Shown: positions 43,498 to 56,715, numbered from the stretch's first letter. The stretch: 64,000 bases of DNA from Petrolisthes cinctipes (GCA_033782935.1 JAWQEG010002503.1:31001-95000); one strand, 5' to 3'. Program-made: numbers and translations. Notes: a model not told the origin generated them from the letters alone.

Positions 43498-43750
43498 TCG
43501 CGCCAACGTTCAATTTTGTTTTCTTTCTTTTTCCGAGTTTGGATAAATTTTCCCGCGCTTAAGATAATGTTCCGAGTTTGTTTACATTTTCCCGCGCTTT
43601 CAGATAATGTTCCGAGTTTGTTTACATTTTCCCGCGCTTCAGATTATTTTCCCAGGTCTCCGCTGATGTTACTCCCAAGGCCAATACTGTTTAGAATAGA
43701 CCTTGGTTACTACTACGCTGAGGGACTGTACATACATTATTCCCGCGCTG
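43498..43750 (+). repeat. Three-fold tandem repeat with TTTCCCGCG motifs
   Basis: Units of GTTCCGAGTTTGTTTACATT then TTCCCGCGCTT(C)AGAT, about 40 bp each, with a divergent first unit and a further TTCCCGCGCTG at about 43740. TTTCCCGC is the E2F consensus. Whether any factor binds is inference. Confidence 0.6.
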
Positions 43751-44335
43751 TCATACATACATTTTCCCAATCAATATTACTTCTCGGTACATACATTCAC
43801 GCAAAGATACATACATACCTTTTCCCTATAATTACCCTATCTATAATAAATTTCCATACATCTAGTGATTATTCCAGTCCTTTCATCAAGTCACCAATTT
43901 CTAATATCTAGTACTATCACTACCTTGCTTATTTTCCTTTTCTCACCTCCATATTGCCTCCCTAAAGTATTCATATTTTTCTTATGCCTTTCCCTCTCTT
44001 CCATCTCTTCCCTCCTTCATTACAGATTCTCCACTTTCTTTCATTTCGTGTCTTCCTCGTGTTGCTGATATTCAAGTCTCCCAATCTATCTATTTTTCTT
44101 CTTTTATTCTCCCTACGAATATCTCTCCTTCTCTCCACTACACATGCAATTCTTTCTTCCTCCTTCCTTCCTTCCTCCACCACACACACAACTCTTTCTT
44201 CCTCCTTCCTCCCTACGAATATCTCTTCCTTCTCTTTAACTACACACACAACTTTTCCTTCCTCCCTCCCTCCCTCCACGTGGCTAACCTATAGTGGTTC
44301 TCCCAATGAAGTGGCACCAATACACACAATATTCA

Positions 44336-44349
44336 GTTGCCAGGGAAAC
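44336..44349 (+). promoter_or_regulatory. X-box candidate, strong
   Basis: GTTGCC-AG-GGAAAC, one mismatch to the RFX consensus, in non-repetitive sequence. Confidence 0.5.
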
Positions 44350-44359
44350 CATACCAGTC

Positions 44360-45165
44360 CAACACGCTACCACCACAACTACCATACCATACCTACCACA
44401 CTAACAGGTCCACCTACCACCACAACTACCATACCTACCACATTAATAACAGGTCCACCTACCACCACCACAACTACCATACCTACCACACTAACAGGTC
44501 CACCTACCACCACCACTACAACCATACCTACCACAACGTATAATATCTGTTCTTGCTACTACCACGACTACTATATCTACCACATGCATTTCCTATCACT
44601 ACCACAACTACAAACACAACCTGCCACAAATATCATATACACTAACAAACTACAACCAAATAATGACCACTTAACCTAAACAACCCTGACAAATATTACA
44701 TAAATACCAAACAATCAATCAAATACCCCGTGTACTCATAATAAAAAATAAATATTCCACCTACTTTGACACTTAACCTATCCACCTACTACTACTACAA
44801 CCACCACCACCTACTCTGACACAACCAATCCACCTACTACCACAATAACAACCACCTACTTTGATACTTAACCTATCCACCTACTACCACAACAACAATC
44901 ACCTACTCTGACAATTAACCTATCCACCTAATACCACAACAACCTACTTTAACAATCAACCTATCCACCTGGTACCACAACAACCACCACCTACTCCGAC
45001 ACTTAACCTATCCACCTACAACAACAACCACCTACTCTGACACTTAACCTATCCACCTAGTACCACAAAAACCACCACCTACTCTGACACAACCAATCCA
45101 CCTACAACAACCACCACCTACTCTGACACTTAACCTATCCACCTACTACCACAACAACAACAACC
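44360..45165 (+). repeat. CCACCTACTACCACAAC-type minisatellites
   Basis: Two blocks. 44360-44545 has ACAGGTCCACCTACCACCAC units. 44760-45165 has about nine units of AACCTATCCACCTACTACCA then CAACAACC...CTACTCTGACACTT, near 47 bp. Confidence 0.92.
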
Positions 45166-45281
45166 ACAAGTACCGACACATATAACAACCAATGATATAT
45201 ACTTACTTACTTATCCATCCCTAATCTTACACTAATTATCGTACTTCATGTAACAACCTATCATCAACAAGTCACAAACTG

Positions 45282-45536
45282 TACAGTCACGAGCATAAGT
45301 TTCTTTACCCCCCTGGCGAGAGTTAGGTCGAAGTCGTCGTTGGATATGGACTGGACGAACAAAAATGAACCAGTTCATAATGTTGGGATGATGCTTCATG
45401 TCACTAGAGGTGTTCACTTGAATACAACAAATTTTACACCATCATGAGATACTGTTCGTTTGCCTGGCCCTTCTCCAACCACAACTTCGACCACATTCTC
45501 GCCATGGGGGTAAAGAAACTTATGCTCGTGACTGTA
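45282..45536. mobile_element. Tc1-like MITE 3 with ~65-bp TIRs
   Basis: Inverted ends TACAGTCACGAGCATAAGTT followed by TCTTTACCCCC are identical for about 30 bp and similar for about 65 bp. Bounded by TA, 255 bp. Confidence 0.88.
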
Positions 45537-45734
45537 CCACCTCGTTATACAGCCTACCAACCAACTCTGCATTAGTACCGGTAAAGTACTAATGCATTAT
45601 TCACTCTCTATAAACATCGTTCGGCATACATTCTTCGGATAATCATCAGCCATTCCTCATTTGATCAATACTATCAATAATACAACATCCAATTTCCCAG
45701 GTACTGATTTACTCACCATCCATGCAGCTGTATA

Positions 45735-45875
45735 TTAAGGGACCCTGTGATGTAGTCAGAAATTTGGAGATAAATGAGTCCTTCAAATGTTACCACGAAA
45801 CACCACCTATATGGAAGGAGCTTGTTTCGTGGCATGGTCAGGAGGAATCAGCAGAAGCGAACACAGGGCCCTCAA
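45735..45875. mobile_element. piggyBac-like foldback MITE, copy 4 (damaged right end)
   Basis: TTAA-GGGACCCTGTGATG at the left. The right end ACACAGGGCCC has lost about 15 bp of the arm, and the flanking TTAA reads TCAA. Confidence 0.8.
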
Positions 45876-46059
45876 TTCTTCCCTGTAATTCCATCCTTTA
45901 AAGCACTCAAATATTCGTCTACAAAATTATCCAGTTTTCACCACCTGGTATACATTGATTCATATCCATGACATACAAAATATCTATTGTACTACCACAA
46001 ATAATTCATTCCTTACCAGCAGTCAACTGTCTAATCTTCCTTAGACTATTAAAAGGAGA

Positions 46060-46295
46060 AGGGAAAGTAAGAACTGTAGGAAGGAAGACGGATAAGCATG
46101 TGTGTAGAGTGGGAGGTATGGAGGGAAGAAAATGGAGGGATATAGAATAAAGAGAGATACCAAGGGTAGAAGGAGGGAGGGACATAGGAGAATGTGTAAG
46201 AGGAGATGGGGGGACAGAGGAGAATGTGAAAGGGGAGAGGGAGGGACAGAGGAGAATGGGGAGGGGGGGAGGGGAGGGGGGAGGAAAGGTGAAGC
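46060..46295 (+). repeat. Polypurine tract
   Basis: GGAGGGAGGGACATAGGAG- and GAGAATGTGAAAGGGGAGAG-type sequence with GGGACAGAGGAGAATG repeated three times. Confidence 0.88.
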
Positions 46296-46319
46296 AGTAA
46301 ACGGACACAAAGCGACGCC

Positions 46320-46333
46320 ATCACCATGACAAC
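46320..46333 (-). promoter_or_regulatory. Weak X-box candidate
   Basis: On the minus strand GTTGTC-AT-GGTGAT, three mismatches to the RFX consensus. Confidence 0.25.
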
Positions 46334-47024
46334 CCAGTGAGCCACATTGCCCCATTAACTTGCCCTCCATGCATCTTTTACTGTAAACTCAACCGTCATT
46401 AAGACATTTGGAGTTTTTAATATGATTTTCTTTGCCTTATTTCCTTGACGAGATCCTAGTTTACTCCTCGCACCAGCCGACACTGTTAATTAATATGACC
46501 TCAATATTCAAAATCCATACTATCTTACACATCCATATAAAGCTACTAAAATATTCACACTACTTCCTAATTACCCACACCATGAACATACTGACGATAG
46601 TGGTCGTAGTACACTCCATTACTGGATTCAATCTCTCGACAAGGGCCAAGGGAAGGAGTGACAATTTTTCTTAAATCCACAAACACATGATATAGCTTCT
46701 CCTAATCGTTACATTTTCTTGCAGATGTCTTGTGACGAGTGGTCCGTATGGTCTACAAGACTTAACTCGATAAATACATTTCAACTCAAGAATAACTTTC
46801 TTTACACACCTTACACATTAACTTTTAACACTTTCTAGTCCACCACTCAGTCTCCCGGAAGGATTGAAACAGTCCTCTTTTTGGCAGATCAGCAACTCCC
46901 CCTTCCCTCAAAAGTTTAATGTAGCCTATACCAAGACCAATAGTGTAAAATGTACACAAACACAATGCACATAATTCTTGGACTAAAGTTTCACTCATAA
47001 TAAACTTACGATACATATATCAGC

Positions 47025-47470
47025 ATGGTGGATGAGGTGCTGGGGGTTAGGACTGTTCCAAATGTGTTATGGTACTGTAACTTGCACTTCATTGAGTCCC
47101 ACAAGTTTTCACATTGGATTATAGTCGGGCAAATTTCCAGGCCAATACTTTATCAACTGAACATCACAAAAATTCAGCCGATTTAAAGTAAATATTGCTG
47201 TGTGGCAGTGTGCACCATCTTACATTAAAATATCACCAAGGCATTTATTCATACCCTGCGGTAACTCGTCCAGAATTAGGTAACAAATATTTGTCCTGGT
47301 ACCGTACCTGTAAATGCGAACATTCTTTGGTAGAAATACTGATGTACTAACACTATGAAAGGAAAAGCACCCCCAAACCTTAAGGGAATTGGGGTGCTTG
47401 ACAGTGTAGCACGAATGTGATAAAACCATTTGAATCTGTCTGCCCCTACACCCCCTTGGGCCATCTGCGA
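47025..47470 (-). pseudogene. Tc1-like transposase, 3' half, decayed
   Basis: Minus-strand translation gives VKHPNSLKVWGCFSFHS, then DGAHCHTAIFTLNRL (the second catalytic Asp region, normally QDGAPCHTA) and IKYWPGNLPDYNPM, corresponding to WPGNSPDLNPIEN with the third catalytic residue region disrupted by a stop. It then shifts frame to NLWDSMKCKLQ. At least two stops and one frameshift are present, so it is not functional. It lies in the Rfx intron about 250 bp from the exon at 47719, on the same strand. Confidence 0.85.
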
Positions 47471-47718
47471 TCGCCAGTACTGTATATATATATATATTCA
47501 AATGCTGTGGACAGTAAAAATCCTGTGTATTAAAGTACCCTGTAAATAAATTTGAAAAATAATAAACTATTTATTTGAAAATAAATAAATGCACAACATA
47601 AGCAAATTTCACACCTGACATATCAGTACAAATAGTAATATCACTCAAAAAAAATGATTCAAGCTGACACTCCAAACAACCAACCAAGAAGACAACAAGA
47701 CGTGACACTAACACTCAC

Positions 47719-47844
47719 AGTCTGTGGTGACGCCCTTGAGTTGATGATGGGATGAGTTTCAGCAGTGTCAATACCTGGCTGGATGACGTACGTGTTTCCT
47801 CCCGATGCCAGGATCTGACCTCCCACCGGACTGTTAGCTACCTC
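47719..47844 (-). CDS. Rfx: Rfx exon: N-terminal region
   Basis: Encodes EVANSPVGGQILASGGNTYV, then IQPGIDTAETHPIIN and SRASPQT (42 codons, phase 0 at both ends; acceptor TTGGTAG, donor GTGAGT). The GGQ-ILASGGNTYVI segment resembles GGQLISSSGGTYLI of RFX3. In gene order it precedes either the exon at 21587 or the optional large exon. Confidence 0.88.
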
Positions 47845-48218
47845 CTACCAAATGATGGGAAGGAGACAGATGATTAGATTTGGTTAGGTTAGGTTAAGTT
47901 ACATTATATTTAGTTAAGTCAGGAAGATGGTGGGTGGAAAATAGTGTGGACTGAGTTGACAGGGAGTGAACTGCAGTATGAATAATACATCCATGCTGTC
48001 AAGAATGTTATTCTCACTTGCCTGTGTTTGGAACAATAGATTCAGCATAGGAACCTGATAAAAACTATGTGGCAATGAAGGTACAAAGGCAAAGTTCCAC
48101 TACCACATATAACTATACAGAACAACTTTGAAGAATGAAATGGAGATAGAATAACATTGCTGTGAAGGGAAGCTGCACTGCAAAAGACAGTAGCTATACA
48201 GAACACAAGCTAACTCAC

Positions 48219-48315
48219 CTGGGAATATGAGACAGGTGTAGTAGAGCCGGGCTGGTAATACGTGTTGCCGGCAGAGTACATAGTTGTGTCCCCCACCGTG
48301 TACACCGGGTACGCC
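48219..48315 (-). CDS. Rfx: Rfx exon: N-terminal Tyr/Thr-rich region
   Basis: One base completes a Met codon from the previous exon, then AYPVYTVGDTTMYSAGNTYY and QPGSTTPVSYSQ (32 codons). The acceptor CTCACAACAG and donor GTGAGT are strong. It corresponds to the TYPYTETQMYSQNTGGNYF region of RFX3. Confidence 0.88.
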
Positions 48316-51300
48316 CTGTTGTGAGGGAGGGAGAACATGCCGAAGACTGAATTACAATGCGCTCAAAAAATATGTGGAATCCAAGTACTCGTATAACTAA
48401 GTTGTACTACATGAGAATACACATACAGTACCTGAATAGTCTCTCCATCTACAATACTGTTCATGCACAGTTAAGTTGAACCATCAAAGTTATTACCAAA
48501 CTCAGTGTATTCTGTCGTTATGCACTGAGAGAGTTCTGAAGAGCAATGTCCTGTGTAATAATGACAGAAGAGAGTGATGAAACTGTAGTGAAGAGAGGCT
48601 GTAGTCAATCATAAAGACGGGAGAGTTGATGAGACAACAGGCCATTGATTCCATCCTGTTCAGAAGTGTTGTAAAGCTTCAGCCACCCCACACCAGAGCC
48701 ATACTCCATACAGGGGCCGATGAGACCCCTGTCCTAAGACAACCACTGCATAGGGGGTGATATATTAATAGAATCTGCATAACACATCCAACCTCTTTGA
48801 GGTAGTGTTTGCTAGAGGTAATACGATCTCTAGAGGAGGGATTATGAGAAAAAGCAACATCAAGAATGATGAGAAGAGAGATTTAGTCCTATGTCACTGA
48901 AGTAGAGAGCATTATAGTCATCTGTAAGAGTAAAGGCCTTAATTGCCAGGGACTACTGCATAATACTTACAGCATCACAGAGTCAAGAGGAGATATCTGT
49001 TGTTATAACTATATACATAAGACTGCCATTTGAGGAGATGCATAGCACATCCAGTTGTCTTGATGTGTTTGTTATTGTAGCCCCAGTTCAATTTCATTGT
49101 AAAATCAATTTATTTTTGTAATTTTTTTCCAAAGATTTTCTGTCGGCTAAGGTTGTGTTAAGATGTATTATGCTGTCAGGTGCTGAGCTACAGTGTGGGC
49201 AAAGGGTATTTCACCTTCGTTATTTGTTATATACTCTCAAGATGTCTTGCAATAATAGTGGCTGCAGGCCCTAAAATCAGCCATTTTCACTTAATAGTGA
49301 TTTTTTAAAAGTTACTCAAATTGGGTTTTCAATGACACACCATTCATTGTACACTTACTAAGAATAACCATCATACCTTTCCACATATTTTTGATAATTT
49401 TTTCCAAACAAACAGAACTTCTCTTTAATGTAAATAACATTTGACAAAACTCAGACTGCATAGTGAAATTAATAAATTTTGACCTGGTGGTAATGAATGG
49501 ACAACACATACTATCATTCCAACTTGTGCTGCCTGAAAGGAAACATTAATAAGCAGTAGCATTCAGTAATTAACATCTCTCTGGTTTGTGTCACCTGAAA
49601 GGAAAAACAGATGAGACAATCTAATCACTACACTAGGGCTAGATATTCATTAAGTTAAAGAGGGTTATTTTCATTAATATCTTACACACAGCTAGACACC
49701 ACCACTGATGACACTAACATAACTTACAACTAATACCATACATACTTACATTACACCCATAAAACCACATCTATTATTTGTCTATATGTTACATCAATGA
49801 GTTATATTACTTTTGAGATACAGTACATTGCACAAATTAAATACATTTTAATAAAACTGATTTCTCCGTGGTTCTAACCTTCTGAAGCGCTGTGTGGTAA
49901 GGAGTTCCATACAGCCTTGAACCTCTATGTTACTATCTTATATTTCTCCATCATTCATACTGTTTTCATAATCCTTCATACTCTGTACTGTACTGTCTGT
50001 TCTTATACATTCTTATAAATATATTTACTCTGTTAATTGTAGCATGTACTATACTGTATTGCTTTTCATTACCCTACAATTATCAACTGAATCCTACATA
50101 GTGCATGTAACTGGGTATAGTGACACTTTTGGCGGCCAGCTTGTACATTATTATACTGTACTATATTCTACTTGAATGAATTGTGAACTTGCAGAAATAA
50201 AACGAAGCAGAGTATGTATTGCAGCCGTCAAATGACCATGAATAATGTCACAACAAAGCTGATTGGTCCCTGATCATCACAAATGGTGTCACATTTACAC
50301 AAAAATAAATTTCCTCCTTAATTCCTACGAATGATACAGTAGAAGATAATAATATTAGAAATATTGTATCAGAGTAGCAATGGTAGTACAATATACAATA
50401 GTCTTAATGTTAATACTGCAGTAGCAACAATCAATGGTAGCAATATTGTACAATAGCCTGGAGAAATAGTGAATACTGTGCTATTAATAGTATAAATACA
50501 ATAATATTAAATGAGGTATACCATTACCACTGTCATCATTTCACACATGTATCTAATCAGTATCACTTCTGGTGGTATTTATATATAAATAGTACATTTA
50601 CTGTAATATTATGATGATGTATCTTCCTTTCTCTGTATCTTATACTGTAGTTGAATTTTTCAACAATAAAGGAAGACTATCATTATACCTTCATTAATAC
50701 AAAAATCTGTATCAGTGATCATCAAAATTAGAACACCGACATAAATTTCCTTCCCAGTGCAAAATAAAAATTTTCTGCTTTATAATTGACAGTTAAATTC
50801 ATTCCAAAATAAAGGTGCAATACCTCACCTCGTTTCAAGACTACAAATCAAATAATCTATATCTTTCCATCATTAAAGCCATATGTCCCTCAACCACCCA
50901 TCCACCCTACACACACACATACTTAAGTCTATGCCATCATGATGCTAGGACATTCATCTTCATCATCAACATTTCCCTCTTCTAAACCTTAGGCCTCTTG
51001 TGCTGGGGTAATATGTAGGATGCCACAGGGCTAGATTATGACACTGGTCAATACAATTGCTCCATATAAAGTACAATATAAGGAGCCTGTATACCAGTCA
51101 ATGTCATCATGTAGCTTATGACTTTTCTTGCATATGACCCTGAGTACAATATATCAAGCAACCAACCATGTCAAGAAGTTCTAATGCCCATCATATTAAA
51201 TATTATCATAGGTTTTGGAAAAAGGAGGCATTAAACCCAAACTTTGTGACTCGGATAATAAATGGTGTATGAGTAATTCTGACTGGTTGCATGATATGAT

Positions 51301-53966
51301 GGTCATAGTGAAGGCCCCAGCTTTAGGACAATACTTAGCTAAAGGAGACAGCTGGAAATGATGTAACAAGAGCAGTGTATTCTCCTTTACCGTGGTGAAC
51401 TGTTGTGAATGATCATACACGATAATCTATGACATAATTGACCAGGTGTCACAAACTGTCCACCAAAATCTGACCAAAAGGATGGTGGTCTACAGATAAT
51501 AAAATACAACTAACCTAAGATATGATACCCAATTATGATCTTTAATGAATTATAAAACATTTTCATCATCACATAAATTTTGGATGAGAAGCCCATTTCA
51601 TAGACAAGGTGCATACACGACCACAATCCAAGGCAGTAAACATTAATTACATCATCTCCAGCTGTCTCCATACAATACATGCATCACACTTAATTGACAG
51701 ATATAAATACTTCACAGCCCTTCTTCATTGCAGTTTAGTCAATCAATTACTGTTTAGAAATTTAGTTACGCGGGGGAAACTAATTTAAGAACAGTAACTC
51801 AAACATATTACTCTGACAAACAAACAAACAAATAAACAAACAAAAGACGACAGACTGGCTACACAAAACGAATGCATCAAACCTTCAGTCTTATGTTGTT
51901 GATTGTAAATGACCCTTTAAAATAACAATGAACATGAACACAACACAACCCACTGAGTCTGCATAGAGTGCCACCATGACAACTGATATCAACACAAAAG
52001 TATTGGAAAAAAACTGGGGAAGGAAGCCTGATACTGTAAGATAAATTTGCCACAACATTTTCAAGTTACTGGTATAAATTTTATCATGGAGAGTATTATT
52101 ACTGTAAAACTGAAATTCACTGATTAAGCATGGAACATACAGTAATGTAAATAATCTGTTATTTTCCAAGTTATATTATGTCAAGTTTCTAATTATTCAT
52201 TATTAAAATATTTATTAAAAAGTAATATACTCATTCTTATATTTCAAGAACATTTGATCATTAGAAATATTGCTCCGACTATCAAATACAGTTATCATAT
52301 TTCTATCACATTGGTCCCACTCCACTTTTTCATACAAAAAATGAATGATTGATAAGATACTGAATTTTTTATATTTTATATATTATTATTCAACAAATTC
52401 ATCACGATCAGCAGAGATATACTCAATCAGGTCATGAAACAGATGCAATTCTGCATTTAACAGAAAAATACAGTACTGTATTGAATAAGTTAGAAAGTAC
52501 TAAAGTATGGTACTAAAATTTCTCAATACTTTACAGTTGCTGATTCAACATGAAAGCAAACAATAATTATGCTGTTTATAATTTATATAAGCTCCATGTT
52601 TATCTTCCACATGATATCTGAAGTGTGGGATATTACAATACAAAATGAAATTGGTATTATCTAAATGCTGCATTTCCTGGCAAAAACTGAGAGGCTTTTT
52701 TAATCAAGACAAAACAAACTATCCCTGCCATGATCAAGGGGGAAGAAAACCAACAAAACATGCTCCAGATGGCAAAGCAAATTAGACTACAAAAATATAT
52801 TTTCACCTAACGGCAACACAACAGTCCATTATTAATGACCTAAGAGAAATTAACAATGATACAACAAACAAACAAAATGACAGCAACCAAACTGACAACA
52901 GTAAACTATAGCAAGAATTATTACCACTAACAAAAGTTGTCCACATGAACAAAATAATATCATATTACTGTATCTCTGCTCAGGGAATAGAGTTAACGGG
53001 AACAAAATAAATTTGACCTATAGAAGGATGGATAGCATATTCCCCCCAAAAAGGAATAAATCATGATACAGTATCTTGAGTTCCTTCAAACTCAAACCTA
53101 TACAGAATATGACCGCATCAACTGAGGACAAAAGAAAAAACACAAATACAGTTAACTGAACAGTGTATGGGTTAAGAGTAAGTAAAGACAGAGGCAAAAA
53201 ATATTCTTCTATTTATATGAACAACAAAATAATGGCTTGTTATGACTACAGCTGTACTATGATCACGAGTATGAGACTCTTTTTTATAATATTTCCCTTC
53301 TAGAATGTATTATGAACAACCAATATGAAATTACTAAATCAACAGTTGAAAATCTACTTCAAAATTTTGCAACAAACTGAAACCATGATAAAAGAAATAC
53401 TGATGTGAAAAGAAATCATCAAAGCCTCATGTGAATAGAGAAACTGGAAATAGTGATCCTATTAATACTGCAATAACAGCAACACTTATAACTCAAAATC
53501 AGCAACACAGAATATATGACAACTGACACTTAAACAATCTTATTTAGAATTACAACACAAACACAAAAACCGAACAAACAATCAAACAAACAAACAAACA
53601 AACAGCTGACACACATAACACAACCAACAGATGGGACACCTGCCAGTCACAAAGCAAACAACTAAAGAAACCCATATGCAAACAAAAATAACACAACGAC
53701 CAAATAATGATATTCAAAACAAACAAACAAACAACCAAAATGACATACATAGACCAAACAAATGATTTAAACTGAGAAACCAAAGACTAAACATAAAGAA
53801 AACAAAACACTAACGCAAGGAATGACGACGAACGACGACGATCTAGTGTTGCGTTCCACAACAGTGTTACGACAGAGTTACGAAAGGTTGGAAAGAAAAC
53901 TGAGAAAGAGAGAGAGGGAGAGAGACAGACAGACAGAGAGGATGAACGGGAGGGCGTGTTAGTTAC
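48316..53966. other. Rfx intron, AT-rich, no recognised elements
   Basis: 5.6 kb of AT-rich sequence, with CAAA-type repeats toward 53570-53740. I could not support any exon, RNA gene or mobile element in it. Confidence 0.5.
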
Positions 53967-54072
53967 ATCTGTCCATTAGTGGGGCTAAATAGTGGATCTT
54001 GTGAGGCCTCTACATACTGTACGTAGGCCCCGTGAACGGCAGGTGAGTCCAGCGAACCGTCTCCCTCCGATA
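53967..54072 (-). CDS. Rfx: Rfx exon: most 5' recognised, YVQYVE segment
   Basis: Acceptor TCTCTTGGCAG, then two bases, then SEGDGSLDSPAVHGAYVQYV and EASQDPLFSPTNGQ plus AT of a split Met codon (34 codons plus partials). The donor GTAACT is weak, but the split codon AT-G is completed exactly by the next exon. The YVQYVE motif followed by NG matches AQVQYVEGSD-VYTNG of RFX2/3. It needs an upstream exon ending in phase 1. That exon was not found. Confidence 0.85.
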
Positions 54073-56715
54073 CTGCCAAGAGAATAGGTCAACATTAGTT
54101 AGCTTTAGTGGTAAAGGTACTGTACTAGAGAGAAAATAATGGAAATCATAATTAAAATCAGTCACAAAAGCAAAATAACCACAGAAAAGTAAAAGAATAT
54201 AAAATATTTGGGGGAATACAAAATTAGGAGAATATTACAGTAATTTACAGGACTGGGGAGAAAAACCACTACTAAAAGCTGGAAAAGAAAACAAAAATGT
54301 TTCAGCACATTAAGGTGAAACAAATGACAACATTGCATGGCATTTTATTGTAAATTATAATGCAGAACAAAATAAACTTCAGAGAAACATAATGAGAATA
54401 AACAATATACTGTATAGATAAAAGGAAGGAAAAATAAGCTCAATCCTTATTATGCAAAAAAAAGTTCTTTACAATGTACTGTATGAGCAAGTAATAGAAA
54501 TATGAATTAATCATGAGACAACATTACAATCATATGCTATACCGGTAAGGGCAAAACATTATATTAGAGTTATAATGGTCACATTTCATGATTAAGAACA
54601 CATATATATATATATCTAACTCTATGGCAGAAATAAAAATTATGCAATATATATTATGATATACAGATAATGAGATTATGTAGACAAAGGAAAACTGAAC
54701 AATGGGAATTTTGAAACATATCATTCGATAACTTTCAAACCAGGTGATACTCTTAAGATGTAGGGAGTATCTATAGATATACAGTACATTTATTACCACC
54801 TCACATACCTTCGTACTGTACTGTATGTTCTAATGGCAGAAAGCTTTCTGAAAGTAAATAAGAATTGCAACTTACCTTTTTTACCAACATACTGCACTGA
54901 CAGGAAAGGTATCTACTGTATTAGGTTGAACATTTTCCTATGCTGTAGTATGTTTGGATACAGTATATCCGAATATATAAATTACATCCTTAATCTCTCT
55001 CGTTTTATAATTCCAGATGGTTGCCAGCATCAGTAATACACCTTCTCTACCATATCATTAACCTCAGTTTCACAATGGTCTCTCTCTTACATGACATTTA
55101 ACTTTAAACTGGTGTTAACTATACATGTGAAAGAAAATAATTGTCTTTTTCTGGAAATATACCCATGCTCCTAATACAGTATCAATTAAAGTGAAATTGT
55201 ACTGAGAAATATTCCCTAACTAAACAAAGACAATTTACTTGCATTATGTATTTTACCTATAGTACCCTGAAGAGTAACTGCATGATGAAATTGGTCATCA
55301 CTTTCTCAAATGAAAGATATATATAGCATGTTATAACTTAATTACAATCATCACATATGCATTATATATTTTTTGAAGTGGAGAATCTGTAGCAGTCAGA
55401 GAGACAGAGAAAGAGAGAGCAGTTAATATACTCTGTATCATATTATCTCCTGACTTCCCCTGGGTGCTTGTCTACCCAGGTTTTCAGAATAAATTCAGTA
55501 TGACAAGCTTGACATACCTCCTGGGGATGATATCATGGTTAGCCATACTTAAAAAGTCCCCTTTACCGGGTCATAGGCAACAAGTCATAGTTTGGGTACT
55601 ATATTCTTTGCAGCATATCTTGGCCCCAAGAGTGGGGTTGGAAGGAGTCCGAGCCTTGGCCACATCACCTCTCTCTCTCTATCACTTTTTCCTTAATGAT
55701 GACCTCTCTCTCTCACACCAACTATTATTAAATGATATATTTTCATAATAAGGCTGTATAGTTTCATGAATGATCTGTACTTTGAGGGAAAAACAATTAT
55801 TTTGAACTTTATATACCTTCCATTACACTTGACAATATGTGATATTAATGTGGTGTTGCCTACCATACATCCTGCACGGGCAGTGAGTCACCCAGATGAG
55901 TATAGTTCAACGAGAAGGAGGAATATCTCTCTAGTCTTATAGGGTAGGTGCAGGATAACTTAGCTTGGTTTTCCCAACTTCCAGTAACTCTTCATGGAAA
56001 ACTCATTGGGAAAATTTTGAAAAAAATTGTATGGTTAGTTTTCAAATTATAAACCGATTGGCAGGGAAAAAGGCAGGAGGACGAGAGAGGGGGAGAGTGA
56101 GAGAGAGAGAGGTCATGTGGCAAGAGCGCGGACTCCTCCCAACCCCACCTTCAGGGCCAAGATACGCCGCAAAGACTATAGAATGATACTGTTCCAGAAA
56201 TCATCATCTTATGAATATTATGTCCCATGATTTCCGTACGGCTGATCTCAGCAACTTTCTCTCAGCTGATAAACTTATTTTCTCAGAAAGAATAATCTGC
56301 AAAGGCAATTGTACCATCATCTAAATTCTAAACAATTATTCAATACATTCACTAATATTCTTTAAGTCAAAGCTTTTCTGTTGTTAAAGTAACAGATGGC
56401 AACCCAGGGACAGAACAAGTAGCCAAGGCAGACATAAAGAACCACACAAATATGAAGTGAGACAAGGCTGGAACTGACTTTCGGCAGAGAGAGATGAGTG
56501 GAGGAACTTCAGTGAGGGAGTTATACTGTAGTTAAGTAACCATATTATGACAGATGGCACATCAGTAGTATAGGTACCTACTGTACTTAATTCTTTTTTT
56601 CAGTTGATGATCCAGAATCATATATGTGGCACCTGCACTGTCTGTACTTTACTGTTGGCTGTAATTTATCTGGCTAGCCACAATAAATTAAAAATAATAT
56701 ATATACTTGTATATG
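54073..56715. other. Upstream intron or 5' flank, nothing recognised
   Basis: AT-rich sequence with short TA, GA and CT runs. No exon with RFX N-terminal similarity (Gln/Val-rich) could be identified. Confidence 0.45.

Larger units (their letters stand above)
15781..54072 (-). other. Rfx: Rfx gene: extent of recognised exons
   Basis: The gene for an RFX1/2/3-type transcription factor, spanning at least 38 kb on the minus strand. Recognised exons from 5' to 3' are 53967-54072, 48219-48315, 47719-47844, (optional 26336-28135), 21489-21587, 20504-20685, 19982-20258, 19370-19546, 18745-18894, 18238-18444, 17872-18027, 17201-17403, 16728-16881, (optional 16241-16433) and 15781-15900. Omitting the two optional exons, all junctions agree in phase and give about 683 residues plus a missing N-terminus. 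Vertebrate RFX2/RFX3 are roughly 720-750. RFX proteins bind X-box DNA as dimers and control ciliary and other genes. The first coding exon is not seen. Confidence 0.93.
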
